DNA from: Bacteroidota bacterium
GTDB taxonomy: Bacteria; Bacteroidota; Bacteroidia; Bacteroidales; NBLH01
Reading direction: 5' to 3'
NCBI GenBank assembly: GCA_025361565.1
Contig: JANYKN010000160.1
Coordinates: 1-64,000 of the forward strand
Length of the DNA stretch: 64,000 bases
The notes beneath the pieces are model-generated. The model was not told the origin of the DNA and made no database searches. It saw only the letters and a list, made by a program, of their open reading frames with translations. The position numbers and the translations under genes are program-made. Of the stretch, positions 1-9,699 are shown one piece after another. Numbering within the stretch: the stretch's first letter is position 1; each line of letters begins with the position of its first letter.

Positions 1-249
1 AGGGGTATGCCTTTTTTGCCTTGTGTTTAATAAAAGTGTGACACAGCAAAGGTACTATTAAATTAATAGATTAGGCATATATTAAGTTATTTTTGCACAA
101 TTCATTTAGTAACTTTGCACAATTCGATTTCGTGATTATAAAATGCAACTATAAGAATGGTCATGGCTTTTATTTTAGATTGATATTCAAATATAATGGC
201 AATTTTAATAGTTTCAAAAAATAATATTGAAAATTGTCTACTTTGATAA

Positions 250-257
250 TATATTTG
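250..257 (+). promoter_or_regulatory. Candidate promoter -7 element for ggt
   Basis: TATATTTG matches the Bacteroidota -7 consensus TAnnTTTG. An ATTG at 226-229, 20 nt upstream, could serve as the -33 element (3 of 4 bases). Transcription would start about 40 nt before the ggt start codon. The rest of the first 304 bases shows no gene. Inference from consensus only. Confidence 0.45.
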
Positions 258-304
258 TATGCACAAGATAATTTTATTTTCACTAATCTATTCTGCTTAC
301 TATT

Positions 305-1996
305 ATGAAAAGCGCTCTTTTTTATATCATTCCATTATTATTGCTGTTTTGTAATCCTTTAAGTACTAATCAGTGTCAAATTAATGAATCAACATCTTCA
401 GGAATGGTTGTTTCAGCGCATCCTGAGGCATCAAAAATTGGAATCGATATACTCAAAAAAGGCGGAAATGCTGTTGATGCAGCAGTTGCAACAGGATTTG
501 CATTGGCAGTTTGTTTTCCGGCTGCAGGTAATTTAGGTGGTGGTGGATTTATGGTTTTAAGGTTTGCTGATGGAAATACTATCACGCTTGATTTCAGGGA
601 AAAAGCACCGAACAAAGCGTTTCGCGATATGTACCTCGATTCGGCCAATGAAGTGATACCCGATATGAGCCTCTATACGCAATCTGCATCTGGAGTTCCA
701 GGAAGTGTTGATGGCTTGATAGAAGCTCATCTTAAATATGGCAAATTGCCTTTTAGCGATATTATTCAACCTGCAATTGATCTTGCCGAAAATGGGTTTC
801 AAATTACAGAAAATCAGGCAAAGAGTCTCAATTCAGAAAAAAGTGAATTTATCAGGCTAAATTCAGTCAAACCTTCATTTGTTAAAAATCAGGGAGTTTG
901 GGCCAAGGGTGATTTACTTGTTCAAAAAGATTTGGCAAATACGCTTAAACTTATAAAGGAAAAAGGAAAGGATGGATTTTATAAAGGTGAGACTGCCAAT
1001 AAAATAGTCGCTGAAATGAAACGTGGAAATGGTATCATGACATTGGATGATTTGAGCAATTATCAATCTGTTTGGCGCAATCCGCTTATCGGAACATACA
1101 AGGGGTACAAAATAATATCAATGCCGCCACCTTCTAGTGGTGGTGTGGCTTTATTGCAATTATTAAAATTGGTGGAACCTTATCCCATGCAAAAATGGGA
1201 ACCAAATGATGTTAAAACAATTCATTTAATGGTTGAAGCTGAGCGATTGGTATATGCTGATCGTTCAATGCATTTGGGCGATGCTGATTTTGCTGTGGTT
1301 CCTGTAAAAAAATTGCTTGATGAAAATTATCTGAAAGAAAGGATGAAAGGATTTGATGAAAATAAAGCTAGAAATTCAACTGATATAAAGCCAGGAAAGA
1401 TTGTACATAAGGAAAGTGAAGAAACAACACATTATTCTGTTGCAGATCAATGGGGTAACGCAGTTTCAGTTACCACTACGATTAATGCTGGTTATGGCTC
1501 TAAAATAGTGGTTTCAGGTGCCGGCTTTTTGTTGAACAACGAAATGGACGATTTTAGTATTAAGCCAGGCTATCCAAATATTTATGGATTAATTGGTGGT
1601 GAGGCAAATTCCATTAAGAGCGGAAAGCGTATGTTAAGCTCAATGACACCTACCATTGTTGAAAAGGATGGGAAATTATTTATGGTTGTTGGCAGCCCGG
1701 GAGGTTCAACAATTATTACTTCTGTTTTTCAAACCATTGTAAATGTGATTGATAAAGGAATGGATATGCAGAAAGCAGTTTCGTCACCAAGGTTTCACCA
1801 TCAATGGTTTCCTGATGTGATTAGTTATGAGCAAAATGGTTTCGATAGTAAGGTTCTTCAAACACTTGAAAAGATGGGGCACAAGCTTGAAAAACGAGGT
1901 GCTATTGGTCGAGTTGATGCTATTTTGGTTAATCAGGACGGAAGCTACCAAGGTGGTGCCGATCCGCGTGGCGACGATAGAGCTGTTGGTTATTAA
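305..1996 (+). CDS. ggt: Gamma-glutamyltransferase (glutathione hydrolase) precursor
   Basis: Periplasmic N-terminal nucleophile hydrolase that removes or transfers the gamma-glutamyl group of glutathione and related peptides. Residues 1 to about 23 form a hydrophobic signal peptide. The proenzyme should cleave itself before T374 in the TTHYSV motif, giving a large subunit (about 24-373) and a 190-residue small subunit carrying the nucleophilic threonine. The oxyanion/substrate loop GSPGGS (463-468) and the C-terminal GGADPRGDD are typical. The 563-residue length is normal for the family. It is followed 68 bp later by an ABC permease gene on the same strand, probably a separate function. Family assignment is firm; physiological substrate is not known. 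Confidence 0.95.
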   Translation: MKSALFYIIPLLLLFCNPLSTNQCQINESTSSGMVVSAHPEASKIGIDILKKGGNAVDAAVATGFALAVCFPAAGNLGGGGFMVLRFADGNTITLDFREKAPNKAFRDMYLDSANEVIPDMSLYTQSASGVPGSVDGLIEAHLKYGKLPFSDIIQPAIDLAENGFQITENQAKSLNSEKSEFIRLNSVKPSFVKNQGVWAKGDLLVQKDLANTLKLIKEKGKDGFYKGETANKIVAEMKRGNGIMTLDDLSNYQSVWRNPLIGTYKGYKIISMPPPSSGGVALLQLLKLVEPYPMQKWEPNDVKTIHLMVEAERLVYADRSMHLGDADFAVVPVKKLLDENYLKERMKGFDENKARNSTDIKPGKIVHKESEETTHYSVADQWGNAVSVTTTINAGYGSKIVVSGAGFLLNNEMDDFSIKPGYPNIYGLIGGEANSIKSGKRMLSSMTPTIVEKDGKLFMVVGSPGGSTIITSVFQTIVNVIDKGMDMQKAVSSPRFHHQWFPDVISYEQNGFDSKVLQTLEKMGHKLEKRGAIGRVDAILVNQDGSYQGGADPRGDDRAVGY

Positions 1997-2064
1997 GATT
2001 TTGAAATACTTGAAATGGAAATTCAATAAACTTAAAGTTTAATATAATTAATTAATCCTATTTT

Positions 2065-3549
2065 ATGATTTATAAATTGCTGATTATCCATCAATTAAAG
2101 GAATCAAAACGTTCGAGCTTTTGGCAAAAACAAATTGCACTTAATATTGTAATTGGTTTTTTTATTCTGTTAATGTTGCTGTATCTGTTGGTTTTGGGTC
2201 TTTTTATAGATAAAATCCTCGGTGAATTATATCCCAACGATAACCCAATAGATATTTTTAATGGAATTATCATTTATTATTTTGGGATGGAATTGATGTT
2301 AAGATTTATGATTCAGGCTTTGCCAACTATTAATATTGAATCATACCTTCATTTGCCGATTAAGAAAACGGCAATTGTTCATTATTTGAATTTAAGGTCA
2401 TTATTGGCCATTGGAAACTATTTACCCCTTCTGGTTTTTATTCCTTTCGCTTTTAAGGTTTTATTACCTCATTATTCCGGATTTGTAGCATTCATCTGGA
2501 TTTTATCCATGTTTTTTATTGCACTTGCAAATAATTATTTGGCAATTTATATTAAAAGACAAATGACCAGTAAGCCAATGATTACCGGAATTGCTGCTAT
2601 TACATTAATTATTTTTATTTTGCTGGATTATTTTAAAATTATTTCAGTTACCTCGGTTTCCCGATATTTATTTAATGCTTTGATTGTTCACACAATTTGG
2701 ATTATAATACCTGTTTTATTGCTGATATTCAATTATTTATTAAATTTTTATTTCTTAAAAACAAAACTTTATACAGAAGAACTAAGTCAAAAAAAAGAAG
2801 AGATTTCGAATACTTCAAAAGCTTTCCAGTATTTAAAACATTATGGGCACACCGGACAATTAATTTTGAAAGATATAAAACTCATATGGCGGCATAAACG
2901 AACCAGATCTATTGTTTATATGGCTCCTTTGTTTCTTGGTTATGGACTACTTCTTTACAATCAGGAGATATACATGAGCAGGAATGGTTTTTTGATTTTT
3001 ATCGGAATTTTTATGACTGGCGGCATGATGCTCAATTATCTGAATTATGTTTTTAGTTATGAAAGTGGTCATTTCGATTTTGTTCTGTCCAACTATAAAG
3101 ACTTTGACAAGTATCTTGAACAGAAATTTATTTTCGCTATAGCCATTGCCACCATTTCCTATATTATTACTATCCCATATGTACTTTATGGTTTTAAAAT
3201 TTTGTTTATCAATACCATGACATGGCTTTATAATATTGGTGTATTATCTTATTTGCTGTTATTTACAGCAACTTTCAGTTCAAAAAGAATGGATTTGAGT
3301 AAAGCGGCTACATTTAATTACCAAGGATTGGGCGCAACGCATTGGTTGAGTATTTTGCCTTTTTTCCTGATGCCTTTGCTGGTTTATTTGCCTTTTTCTT
3401 TGTTGGATTATCCAATTGGTGGTTTTATTGTTATTGGAACCATGGGATTTTTGGGTTTGACTTTTCATAAACCAATCATGAAAATGCTTAATAAACAATT
3501 CGTTAAGAAGAAATATAATATGGCAAGTGGTTTCAGGCAGAATAATTAA
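2065..3549 (+). CDS. DUF5687-type ABC exporter membrane protein
   Basis: A 494-residue integral membrane protein with roughly twelve hydrophobic segments spread along its length, starting near residue 30 and ending near residue 470. It resembles the DUF5687 family of Bacteroidota, which is regularly encoded just upstream of an ABC ATPase and acts as its permease. The ATPase gene lies 73 bp downstream on the same strand, so the two most likely form an exporter of unknown substrate. A charged cytoplasmic loop near residues 230-255 (rich in K and E) separates two halves. No signal peptide beyond the first membrane segment is visible. Confidence 0.8.
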   Translation: MIYKLLIIHQLKESKRSSFWQKQIALNIVIGFFILLMLLYLLVLGLFIDKILGELYPNDNPIDIFNGIIIYYFGMELMLRFMIQALPTINIESYLHLPIKKTAIVHYLNLRSLLAIGNYLPLLVFIPFAFKVLLPHYSGFVAFIWILSMFFIALANNYLAIYIKRQMTSKPMITGIAAITLIIFILLDYFKIISVTSVSRYLFNALIVHTIWIIIPVLLLIFNYLLNFYFLKTKLYTEELSQKKEEISNTSKAFQYLKHYGHTGQLILKDIKLIWRHKRTRSIVYMAPLFLGYGLLLYNQEIYMSRNGFLIFIGIFMTGGMMLNYLNYVFSYESGHFDFVLSNYKDFDKYLEQKFIFAIAIATISYIITIPYVLYGFKILFINTMTWLYNIGVLSYLLLFTATFSSKRMDLSKAATFNYQGLGATHWLSILPFFLMPLLVYLPFSLLDYPIGGFIVIGTMGFLGLTFHKPIMKMLNKQFVKKKYNMASGFRQNN

Positions 3550-3622
3550 TTTAAACTGAACACATCCACACCTAGATTTAAAAGGTTTATTTCAATTTGT
3601 TTAAATTTTCAAAATAAATATC

Positions 3623-4318
3623 ATGATAGAAGCAATTAATCTTACAAAAGTATATTCAGGAACAAAAGTTTTAGATATTAAAGACTTAAAAATTGGAAAA
3701 GGTGAGGCATTTGGTTTAGTTGGTAACAATGGGGCAGGGAAAACCACTTTTTTCAGGTTAATTCTTGATTTAATAAAGGCGGATACCGGAATGGTTCTTT
3801 CGAACGGAAAAAATGTGAAAGGACTCAACGATTGGAAATATTATACAGGCTCTCATCTCGATGACGGTTTTTTGATTGATTTTTTAAGTCCCGAAGAGTA
3901 TTTTGAATTTGTTGCCGATGTGCATAAACTTTCAAAAGGGGATTTGGAAGAGTTTTATATCAATTTTAAAGATTTTTTTAATAATGAGATTTTGGACAAA
4001 AAGAAATACATTCGTGATTTTTCGAGCGGTAACAAGCAAAAGATTGGAATTGCAGCTGCTTTAATGGCAAAGCCTGAAATTGTAATTTTAGACGAACCTT
4101 TTAACAGCCTTGATCCAACAACGCAAATCCGACTAAAAAACTTATTGAATAAATTAAAAGAAGAAAAGCAATTATCAATGTTGATTTCAAGTCACGATTT
4201 AAATCATATTACTGAAGTCTGTAATCGTATTGTAATCCTTGAAAAAGGGAAAATTGTTCAAGACAAGCCAACAAATGAAAATACACTTAAAGAATTAACA
4301 GAATACTTTGCTGTATAA
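3623..4318 (+). CDS. ABC transporter ATP-binding protein
   Basis: Cytoplasmic ATPase of 231 residues that would power the DUF5687 permease encoded upstream. Walker A is GNNGAGKTT (residues 34-42). The signature motif is the variant SSGNKQ. Walker B is VILDEP, followed by a D-loop SLDP and the H-loop histidine in SSHDLNH. Length and motif order are those of CcmA/YadG-like export ATPases. The variant signature (SSGNKQ for LSGGQ) is common in this Bacteroidota pair. Substrate unknown. Confidence 0.92.
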   Translation: MIEAINLTKVYSGTKVLDIKDLKIGKGEAFGLVGNNGAGKTTFFRLILDLIKADTGMVLSNGKNVKGLNDWKYYTGSHLDDGFLIDFLSPEEYFEFVADVHKLSKGDLEEFYINFKDFFNNEILDKKKYIRDFSSGNKQKIGIAAALMAKPEIVILDEPFNSLDPTTQIRLKNLLNKLKEEKQLSMLISSHDLNHITEVCNRIVILEKGKIVQDKPTNENTLKELTEYFAV

Positions 4319-4360
4319 TTTAATATTCCAGGCAATTTTATTGTGAGAATTCAACTACTT

Positions 4361-4393
4361 AAACGTCGGACATTTTTATAATATCCGGCGTTT
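4361..4393. terminator. Stem-loop between convergent genes
   Basis: Arms AAACGTCGGACAT (4361-4373) and ATATCCGGCGTTT (4381-4393) pair with one G-U and one mismatch around a 7-nt loop. It sits between the convergent ABC ATPase and Ppx genes, so it may end both transcripts. The U tract on either side is weak. Confidence 0.5.
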
Positions 4394-4440
4394 ATAATTT
4401 TGAATAAAGTTTAATCAAGGATCATTTAATGACTGAAATT

Positions 4441-5355
4441 TTAGGCAACACCTGTTTTTTGAAATATTTCGCGCTTAAAATTAAGGTATTCAAGTTCTAT
4501 AATTCCATCAGCCAATCCAATTTTAGGAACCTGTATTTTTCCAATATCTGCTTTTCGCATGATATCCAGATACAATTCGGCAGCAGGAATAATAACATCA
4601 GCCCGGTCTGGGTTAAACCCCAAAATTTTCATTCTGTCTTCGTAGCTGTATGATTTAATTTTTTTATAAATCTGCAAAAGCTCATGATAATATAGACCTT
4701 TTCCTTCTTTGTTTTGAGAAAATTTGTATATCCGGTTAATGTTCCCTCCCGATCCAATGATTTGAAGATCTTCATATTTTCCTTTGATTTCGGCAAGCCA
4801 TTCATCGAATAATTCCTGCTCTTTTGGTTTTACTATTTTTTTAAGCAGTCTTAGTGTACCTATTTCAAAAGAATGTGATTTAACCACTTCACCATTATGG
4901 AACAGCGTAATTTCAGTACTTCCACCACCCACATCAACAAATAACCAATCTTGCCCACTTTTAATCAAGTCATTAATTTGAGTACCACGGATTATTTTAG
5001 CTTCTTCACTCCCCGAAATCAACTCCACAGTCATCCCAGTTTCTTTGAAAATGAGATCGATCAATTTTTTGCCATTTTTAGCTTCTCGCATAGCGGATGT
5101 GGCACATGCCCTGTATCGCACAACCTCATTTGCCTCCATGAGTAAATTAAAAGCATTCATGATACGAATTAGGTTTCGTGCTCTTTTTTTCTGTATTTCT
5201 CCAAATTCAAAAACATCTTCCCCCAGTCTGATAGGCATTCTTATTAAAGCTGATTTTTTGAAATAAGTATGTCCTTCATCTTCGATTACGTTGGCTAATA
5301 AAAGCCTCATCGCATTGGTTCCAATATCTATGGCTGCAAATTTTAATAAATTCAT
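4441..5355 (-). CDS. Ppx/GppA family phosphatase (exopolyphosphatase-like)
   Basis: Cytoplasmic enzyme of the actin-fold ASKHA superfamily that hydrolyses polyphosphate or the guanosine pentaphosphate alarmone; which one cannot be told from sequence. The first phosphate-binding loop is AAIDIGTNAMR (residues 7-17) and the second is VDVGGGSTE near residue 146. At 304 residues it has only the core domain and lacks the HD-type C-terminal domain of the long E. coli Ppx. It lies 58 bp downstream of phoH2 on the same strand and may be co-transcribed with it. Confidence 0.9.
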   Translation of the reverse strand: MNLLKFAAIDIGTNAMRLLLANVIEDEGHTYFKKSALIRMPIRLGEDVFEFGEIQKKRARNLIRIMNAFNLLMEANEVVRYRACATSAMREAKNGKKLIDLIFKETGMTVELISGSEEAKIIRGTQINDLIKSGQDWLFVDVGGGSTEITLFHNGEVVKSHSFEIGTLRLLKKIVKPKEQELFDEWLAEIKGKYEDLQIIGSGGNINRIYKFSQNKEGKGLYYHELLQIYKKIKSYSYEDRMKILGFNPDRADVIIPAAELYLDIMRKADIGKIQVPKIGLADGIIELEYLNFKREIFQKTGVA

Positions 5356-5413
5356 TTATACTTTAATACTATTGATTAAAAAATACTTTTGTGGGTAGCT
5401 ATCTGATTAGATT

Positions 5414-6742
5414 TTACAATAGATCGCTTGCCAGATCTGCCAAATAGCTCCTTTCACCCTTAATAAGGTTTACATGGGCAAAAATATCCTGTCCTTTCAT
5501 TTTATCTGCAAGATAGGATAGCCCATTTGATTTATCATCCAGATAAGGAGAGTCAATTTGTTGAATATCACCAGTGAAAATCATTTTAGTACCTTCGCCT
5601 GCCCTGGTAATTATCGTTTTTACTTCATGTGGAGTAAGATTCTGAGCCTCATCTACAATAAAATATACATTCGACAAACTCCTTCCCCTGATATATGCCA
5701 ACGGTGTGATTATCAGCTTTTCATCTTCAATCATTTCATCAATCCTGGTGAAGTTCTTGGTGTTTTTACCAAAATTGTTTTTTATCACATCCAGGTTATC
5801 GAGGAGTGGTTGCATATATGGGCCAATTTTCTCTTTGGCACTACCTGGCAAATACCCTATATCTTTATCGCCCAAAGCAATAATTGGACGTGCCAGATAA
5901 ATCTGATTGAATTCTTTTTTTTGCTCCAGGGCAGCTGCAAGTGCTAAAAGTGTTTTACCTGTACCTGCCTTACCTGTCATCGAAATCAATTTAATTTCAG
6001 GTCTCAGCAATGCATCCAGGGCAAAAGTTTGTTCTGCATTTCTAGGCATTATTCCGGATGCTTTTTCTTTTACTACCCTATTTATTTTCTTTTGAAAAGG
6101 ATCGTAATGAGCAAGTGCACTTGAATTTTCGCCTTTTAATATAATATATTGATGGGCTTTTATATCATAACCAAAGTTGAAATCCTCAATAGGAATCCCT
6201 TCTTCATCTTTATACAACTTTGATATCAAACTGTCAGGGATACCTTCGATTAGTTCAATACTGTTTTCAATTTTCTCAATACTTCTAACTTTCCCTGCTT
6301 TATAGTCCTCTGCCATTATTCCCAGGGCTTTGGCCTTCATTCTTAAATTAATATCCTGACTAACCAACAGAACATCTTTCTTTGGATTTTTAGTTAGCAA
6401 ATAGTCTGTAATAGCTAAAATCCGATGGTCAGGTGTCTGCTCCATAAAGGTATTTTTGAGCTTTTCAGAGAATTCTTTGCCAAGCTCGATGCTTAATTTA
6501 CCTTTGCCGTCACCTAAAGAAACTCCTCCGTTAAATAACTCATCACCCGAAATTTTATCCAACTCTCGTGTAAATTCCCTTGCCTGAAAATTGATCTGAT
6601 CGTTTCCTTTTTTAAATTTATCAAGTTCTTCAAGAACCACAATCGGGATTACAATGTCATTTTCTTTGAAATGATATATACAAGTGTGATCATGTAAAAT
6701 AACATTTGTATCTAAGACGAAAATCTTTTTCTTTTCAGCCAT
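5414..6742 (-). CDS. PhoH2-type protein: PIN ribonuclease fused to PhoH ATPase
   Basis: The 442-residue protein joins an N-terminal PIN nuclease domain (about 1-150; VLDTNVILHD supplies the first acidic residues) to a PhoH ATPase/helicase domain. The latter has Walker A TGKAGTGKT near residue 258 and Walker B FIVDEAQNLT. PhoH2 proteins couple RNA unwinding to PIN-dependent RNA cleavage. The gene is divergent from folC and shares a 124-bp AT-rich intergenic region with it. Length and domain order match the family. Its role here is inferred from the family only. Confidence 0.9.
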   Translation of the reverse strand: MAEKKKIFVLDTNVILHDHTCIYHFKENDIVIPIVVLEELDKFKKGNDQINFQAREFTRELDKISGDELFNGGVSLGDGKGKLSIELGKEFSEKLKNTFMEQTPDHRILAITDYLLTKNPKKDVLLVSQDINLRMKAKALGIMAEDYKAGKVRSIEKIENSIELIEGIPDSLISKLYKDEEGIPIEDFNFGYDIKAHQYIILKGENSSALAHYDPFQKKINRVVKEKASGIMPRNAEQTFALDALLRPEIKLISMTGKAGTGKTLLALAAALEQKKEFNQIYLARPIIALGDKDIGYLPGSAKEKIGPYMQPLLDNLDVIKNNFGKNTKNFTRIDEMIEDEKLIITPLAYIRGRSLSNVYFIVDEAQNLTPHEVKTIITRAGEGTKMIFTGDIQQIDSPYLDDKSNGLSYLADKMKGQDIFAHVNLIKGERSYLADLASDLL

Positions 6743-6815
6743 AAATTTTAAATTTAAACACTACAAGATAGTAATTTTATTTTATTACTCATGCAGTTAA
6801 ATGCCTCAAATGCGC

Positions 6816-6823
6816 TAATTTTG
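6816..6823 (+). promoter_or_regulatory. Candidate -7 promoter element for folC
   Basis: TAATTTTG matches TAnnTTTG, 43 nt before the folC start codon. No convincing -33 TTTG is found at the expected distance, so support is partial. Confidence 0.35.
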
Positions 6824-6866
6824 TACGCCTTTATTTCTAAATAACTTGAAATTAGCTCATTAATTT

Positions 6867-8156
6867 ATGAATTATAAACAAACACTCGAATATTTATTCA
6901 TGCAGCTTCCAATGTTTCAGCGAATTGGCGCCGCTGCGTATAAAGCTAACTTAAACAATTCCATCGCTCTAGATAATTATTTTAAGCATCCGCATCAGTC
7001 ATTTCGATCAATCCATATTGCCGGAACAAATGGTAAAGGATCAGTTTCGAATATATTGGCGGCTATTTTACAGCAGGCAGGTTATAAAACCGGTTTATAT
7101 ACTTCTCCCCATTTAAAAGATTTTAGGGAGCGTATTAAAATCAATGGTAAGGAAATACCTGAAGATTGGGTGACAGAATTTGTGGAAAAGCATCGTAAAT
7201 CGTTTGAGCCAATCATGCCTTCGTTTTTTGAGTTAACTATGGCCATGGCTTTTCAATATTTTGCGATGGAAAAAGTGGATGTTGCTGTCATTGAAACTGG
7301 CCTAGGTGGTCGCTTGGATTCAACCAACATCATTAATCCCGAATTATCCATAATTACAAATATCAGCAAAGATCATATGCAGTTTTTAGGTGATAAATTA
7401 AGCCAGATTGCAATGGAAAAAGCAGGAATAATAAAGCAAGGTATTCCTGTGGTTATTGGTGAAAGTCAGCCTGATATTAAGAATGTATTTGAAGCTAAGG
7501 CATCTGAGATGATGAGTCCGATTTATTTTGCCGATCAATTTTATCGTATCGATTATTCCTTAAATACGATGGATGAAAAACAAGTTTTCCAGGTTTATAA
7601 AAATGAAAATTTAGTTTATCCTAATTTGAGACTTGATTTAATTGGATTATATCAGAAAAAGAATGCAATTACAGTTTTGCAATCCATTGATATAATGAAT
7701 GATAAAGATTTATTTATTGATAAAGAAGCCATTTATTCCGGATTTGAAAATGCTACATCCATTACTGGATTTAAAGGAAGATGGCAAACCCTGGGTTATA
7801 ATCCCAGAATTATTTGCGATACAGGACACAACGAAGCTGGAATTACAGAAGTAATAAAGCAAATAGAAACTATTCCGTATAAAAAATTGCATTTTGTATT
7901 TGGAGTTGTTGATGATAAAAGCATAGATTCGATATTGGAAATGTTGCCAAAAAATGCAGCTTATTATTTTTGTAAAGCCAATATTCCCAGGGCTTTGGAT
8001 TCAAATATATTAAAACAAAAAGCTGCTGCTTTTAATTTGAATGGAAATACTTATCAATCAGTTGAATTGGCTTTGAAAGCAGCCAAACAAAATGCCGAAA
8101 AAGATGATTTTATATTTGTTGGGGGAAGTACTTTTGTGGTGGCAGAGATTTGCTAA
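6867..8156 (+). CDS. folC: Folylpolyglutamate synthase / dihydrofolate synthase
   Basis: Cytoplasmic ATP-dependent Mur-ligase-family enzyme of folate synthesis. It adds glutamate to dihydropteroate and then extends the gamma-glutamyl tail. The P-loop is AGTNGKGS (residues about 53-60), followed by the substrate motif YTSPHL and RERI. The catalytic segment ETGLGGRLDSTN and the C-terminal DTGHNEAG ligase motif are present. The 429-residue length is normal. It converges on yebC with a terminator-bearing 320-bp gap between them. Confidence 0.93.
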   Translation: MNYKQTLEYLFMQLPMFQRIGAAAYKANLNNSIALDNYFKHPHQSFRSIHIAGTNGKGSVSNILAAILQQAGYKTGLYTSPHLKDFRERIKINGKEIPEDWVTEFVEKHRKSFEPIMPSFFELTMAMAFQYFAMEKVDVAVIETGLGGRLDSTNIINPELSIITNISKDHMQFLGDKLSQIAMEKAGIIKQGIPVVIGESQPDIKNVFEAKASEMMSPIYFADQFYRIDYSLNTMDEKQVFQVYKNENLVYPNLRLDLIGLYQKKNAITVLQSIDIMNDKDLFIDKEAIYSGFENATSITGFKGRWQTLGYNPRIICDTGHNEAGITEVIKQIETIPYKKLHFVFGVVDDKSIDSILEMLPKNAAYYFCKANIPRALDSNILKQKAAAFNLNGNTYQSVELALKAAKQNAEKDDFIFVGGSTFVVAEIC

Positions 8157-8404
8157 ACCAAAAAATTTATATTAATTCTATTATGCATAATAAAAAGCAA
8201 TTGAATTTTAGCATGTTGCACTTAAAACGAAAAGTTTTAAAAAATAACCACCTAGACACATAGTTAAGAAAAACTAAAGGCACTTACTTTTAAAAATGTG
8301 TACTGGAAAAATATGTCACTACTTTGATTTTTTTCAATTTGCCTATGTATATTTATAATTAAGTGTATATTATCAAGGTGTTTAACTTCAAAAAGTTGAA
8401 TTGG

Positions 8405-8446
8405 AAAAATTGGCCATTGATTTGGTTTTAATAGATCAATGGCCAA
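8405..8446 (-). terminator. Rho-independent terminator of yebC
   Basis: A perfect 12-bp stem, TTGGCCATTGAT (8410-8421) with ATCAATGGCCAA (8435-8446), has a 13-nt loop. On the minus strand it is followed by a run of five U (8405-8409), so it would terminate yebC. The rest of the 8157-8476 gap holds no gene; its yebC-proximal edge carries short TTCTAATTTC-like repeats seen elsewhere in the window. Confidence 0.7.
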
Positions 8447-8476
8447 CTTCTAACTTTTAACTTCTAATTTCCAATG

Positions 8477-9187
8477 TTAAGCAATATTCGTATAAACCGC
8501 CTGAACATCGTCATCTTCTTCCAATTTGTCAATCAGTTTTTCAATATCTACCATTTGTTCTTCTGAATATTCAACAGGAGTGGTTGCAATTCGCTGCAAA
8601 TTGGCTTTGGTTATTTCAATTCCTTTGTCTTCAAATGCTTTTGATAGGATACCAAAATTGGTATATTCGGCATAAACATATACGGTATCTTCATATGTTT
8701 CAATGGATTCAAGGCCTACATCTATTAGTTCCAGTTCCAGTTCGTCAATATCGATGCTGTCTGTTTTAGCAAATTCAAAAACTGCTTTTCTCGAAAACAT
8801 AAATTCCAGGGCTCCGTGTGGGCTTAAAGTTCCGCCATGACGGTTGAAATACGATTTTACGTTAGCAATAGTCCGGGTATTGTTATCTGTTGCACATTCA
8901 ACAAAAAGCAATACACCGTGTGGTCCTTTTCCTTCGTAATTGATTTCAATAAAGGTCTCTGCATCTTTCCCTGCAGCTCTTTTGATGGCTGCGTCAATAT
9001 TGTCTTTGGGCATGTTTTGAGCCTTGGCATTTAAAATGGCTGTGCGCAATTTGGCATTCATTTCGGGATCAGTCCCACTTTCTTTGGCAGCCATGGTTAT
9101 AGCCTTTCCTAATTTTGGAAATATCCTCGACATTTTGTCCCACCTTTTTTCTTTTGATGCTTTGCGATATTCGTATGCTCTTCCCAT
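8477..9187 (-). CDS. YebC/PmpR family protein (TACO1 family)
   Basis: Cytoplasmic 236-residue protein of the YebC/TACO1 family. Members bind nucleic acid; some act as transcriptional regulators and others help ribosomes through difficult sequences. The family hallmark near the N-terminus, [12 protein letters not shown] with NAKLRTAI and then [14 protein letters not shown], is intact. So is the central segment [14 protein letters not shown] with FNRHGG. Length is typical. A good promoter lies 50-80 nt upstream and a strong terminator follows, so the gene is probably monocistronic. Confidence 0.93.
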   Translation of the reverse strand: MGRAYEYRKASKEKRWDKMSRIFPKLGKAITMAAKESGTDPEMNAKLRTAILNAKAQNMPKDNIDAAIKRAAGKDAETFIEINYEGKGPHGVLLFVECATDNNTRTIANVKSYFNRHGGTLSPHGALEFMFSRKAVFEFAKTDSIDIDELELELIDVGLESIETYEDTVYVYAEYTNFGILSKAFEDKGIEITKANLQRIATTPVEYSEEQMVDIEKLIDKLEEDDDVQAVYTNIA

Positions 9188-9236
9188 TGTTATATTTTTT
9201 ACTATATGATGTTTTTATTATTTTTCAAATGTGCTG

Positions 9237-9267
9237 CAAAAATAGGAAATGTTCGAGACTTTCCAAG
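9237..9267 (-). promoter_or_regulatory. Bacteroidota-type promoter of yebC
   Basis: Read on the minus strand, CTTG (9264-9267) is followed by exactly 19 nt and then TATTTTTG (9237-9244). This fits the TTTG-N19-TAnnTTTG pattern with one mismatch. The leader would be about 45 nt. Confidence 0.55.
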
Positions 9268-9417
9268 TTTTAAAGACAGGGAAAGTCTAAAATCGTTGAA
9301 ACTCAATCTATGTGATAAATTAAGCGCTTGCATGAGGCAAGGTTGTTTGTTGAAAGTAGCTACCTAAAGTCGCAATCATTGACTCATGGTGGTTTAACAA
9401 TAGTTTAAAATTCATGG

Positions 9418-9445
9418 TTTGTTAGTAAAAAAAATTGTAAATTTG
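9418..9445 (+). promoter_or_regulatory. Candidate promoter of the DUF433/PIN-like pair
   Basis: TTTG at 9418-9421 and TAAATTTG at 9438-9445 match both halves of the Bacteroidota promoter. The 16-nt spacer is a little short. The start codon follows 17 nt later. Confidence 0.45.
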
Positions 9446-9462
9446 TAGAAATACATGAATTT

Positions 9463-9699
9463 ATGGAATATATAGCTGAACGCATTACTTTATCACCTGA
9501 TTTATGCAATGGAAAGCCTACTATTAGAGGGCTAAGGATTACGGTAAAAACTATCCTTGAATTTTTATCGGTTGGCGAATCTATAGATGAAATTTTAATG
9601 CAATATCCTGATTTAGTAAAAGAAGATATCGATGCTTGTTTAAAATTTGCATCTGATTTAATGGATAGGAATTATGTCATTAAGGAGGTAGCAGCCTGA
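9463..9699 (+). CDS. DUF433 protein, probable antitoxin
   Basis: A 78-residue protein of the DUF433 (VapB-like) family. The segment GKPTIRGLRITVKTILEFL, then GESIDEIL and YPDLVKEDI, is characteristic of this winged-helix-like antitoxin domain. It overlaps the next gene by one base (TGATG at 9697-9701), which implies translational coupling. Family knowledge says DUF433 proteins pair with DUF5615 PIN-like proteins as toxin-antitoxin modules. The DNA-binding and neutralising role here is inferred. Confidence 0.85.
   Translation: MEYIAERITLSPDLCNGKPTIRGLRITVKTILEFLSVGESIDEILMQYPDLVKEDIDACLKFASDLMDRNYVIKEVAA

Noticed and set aside
5558-5947. A 129-residue plus-strand ORF opposite phoH2
   Set aside because: It is wholly antisense to a well-conserved gene and shows no family features; treated as a shadow frame.
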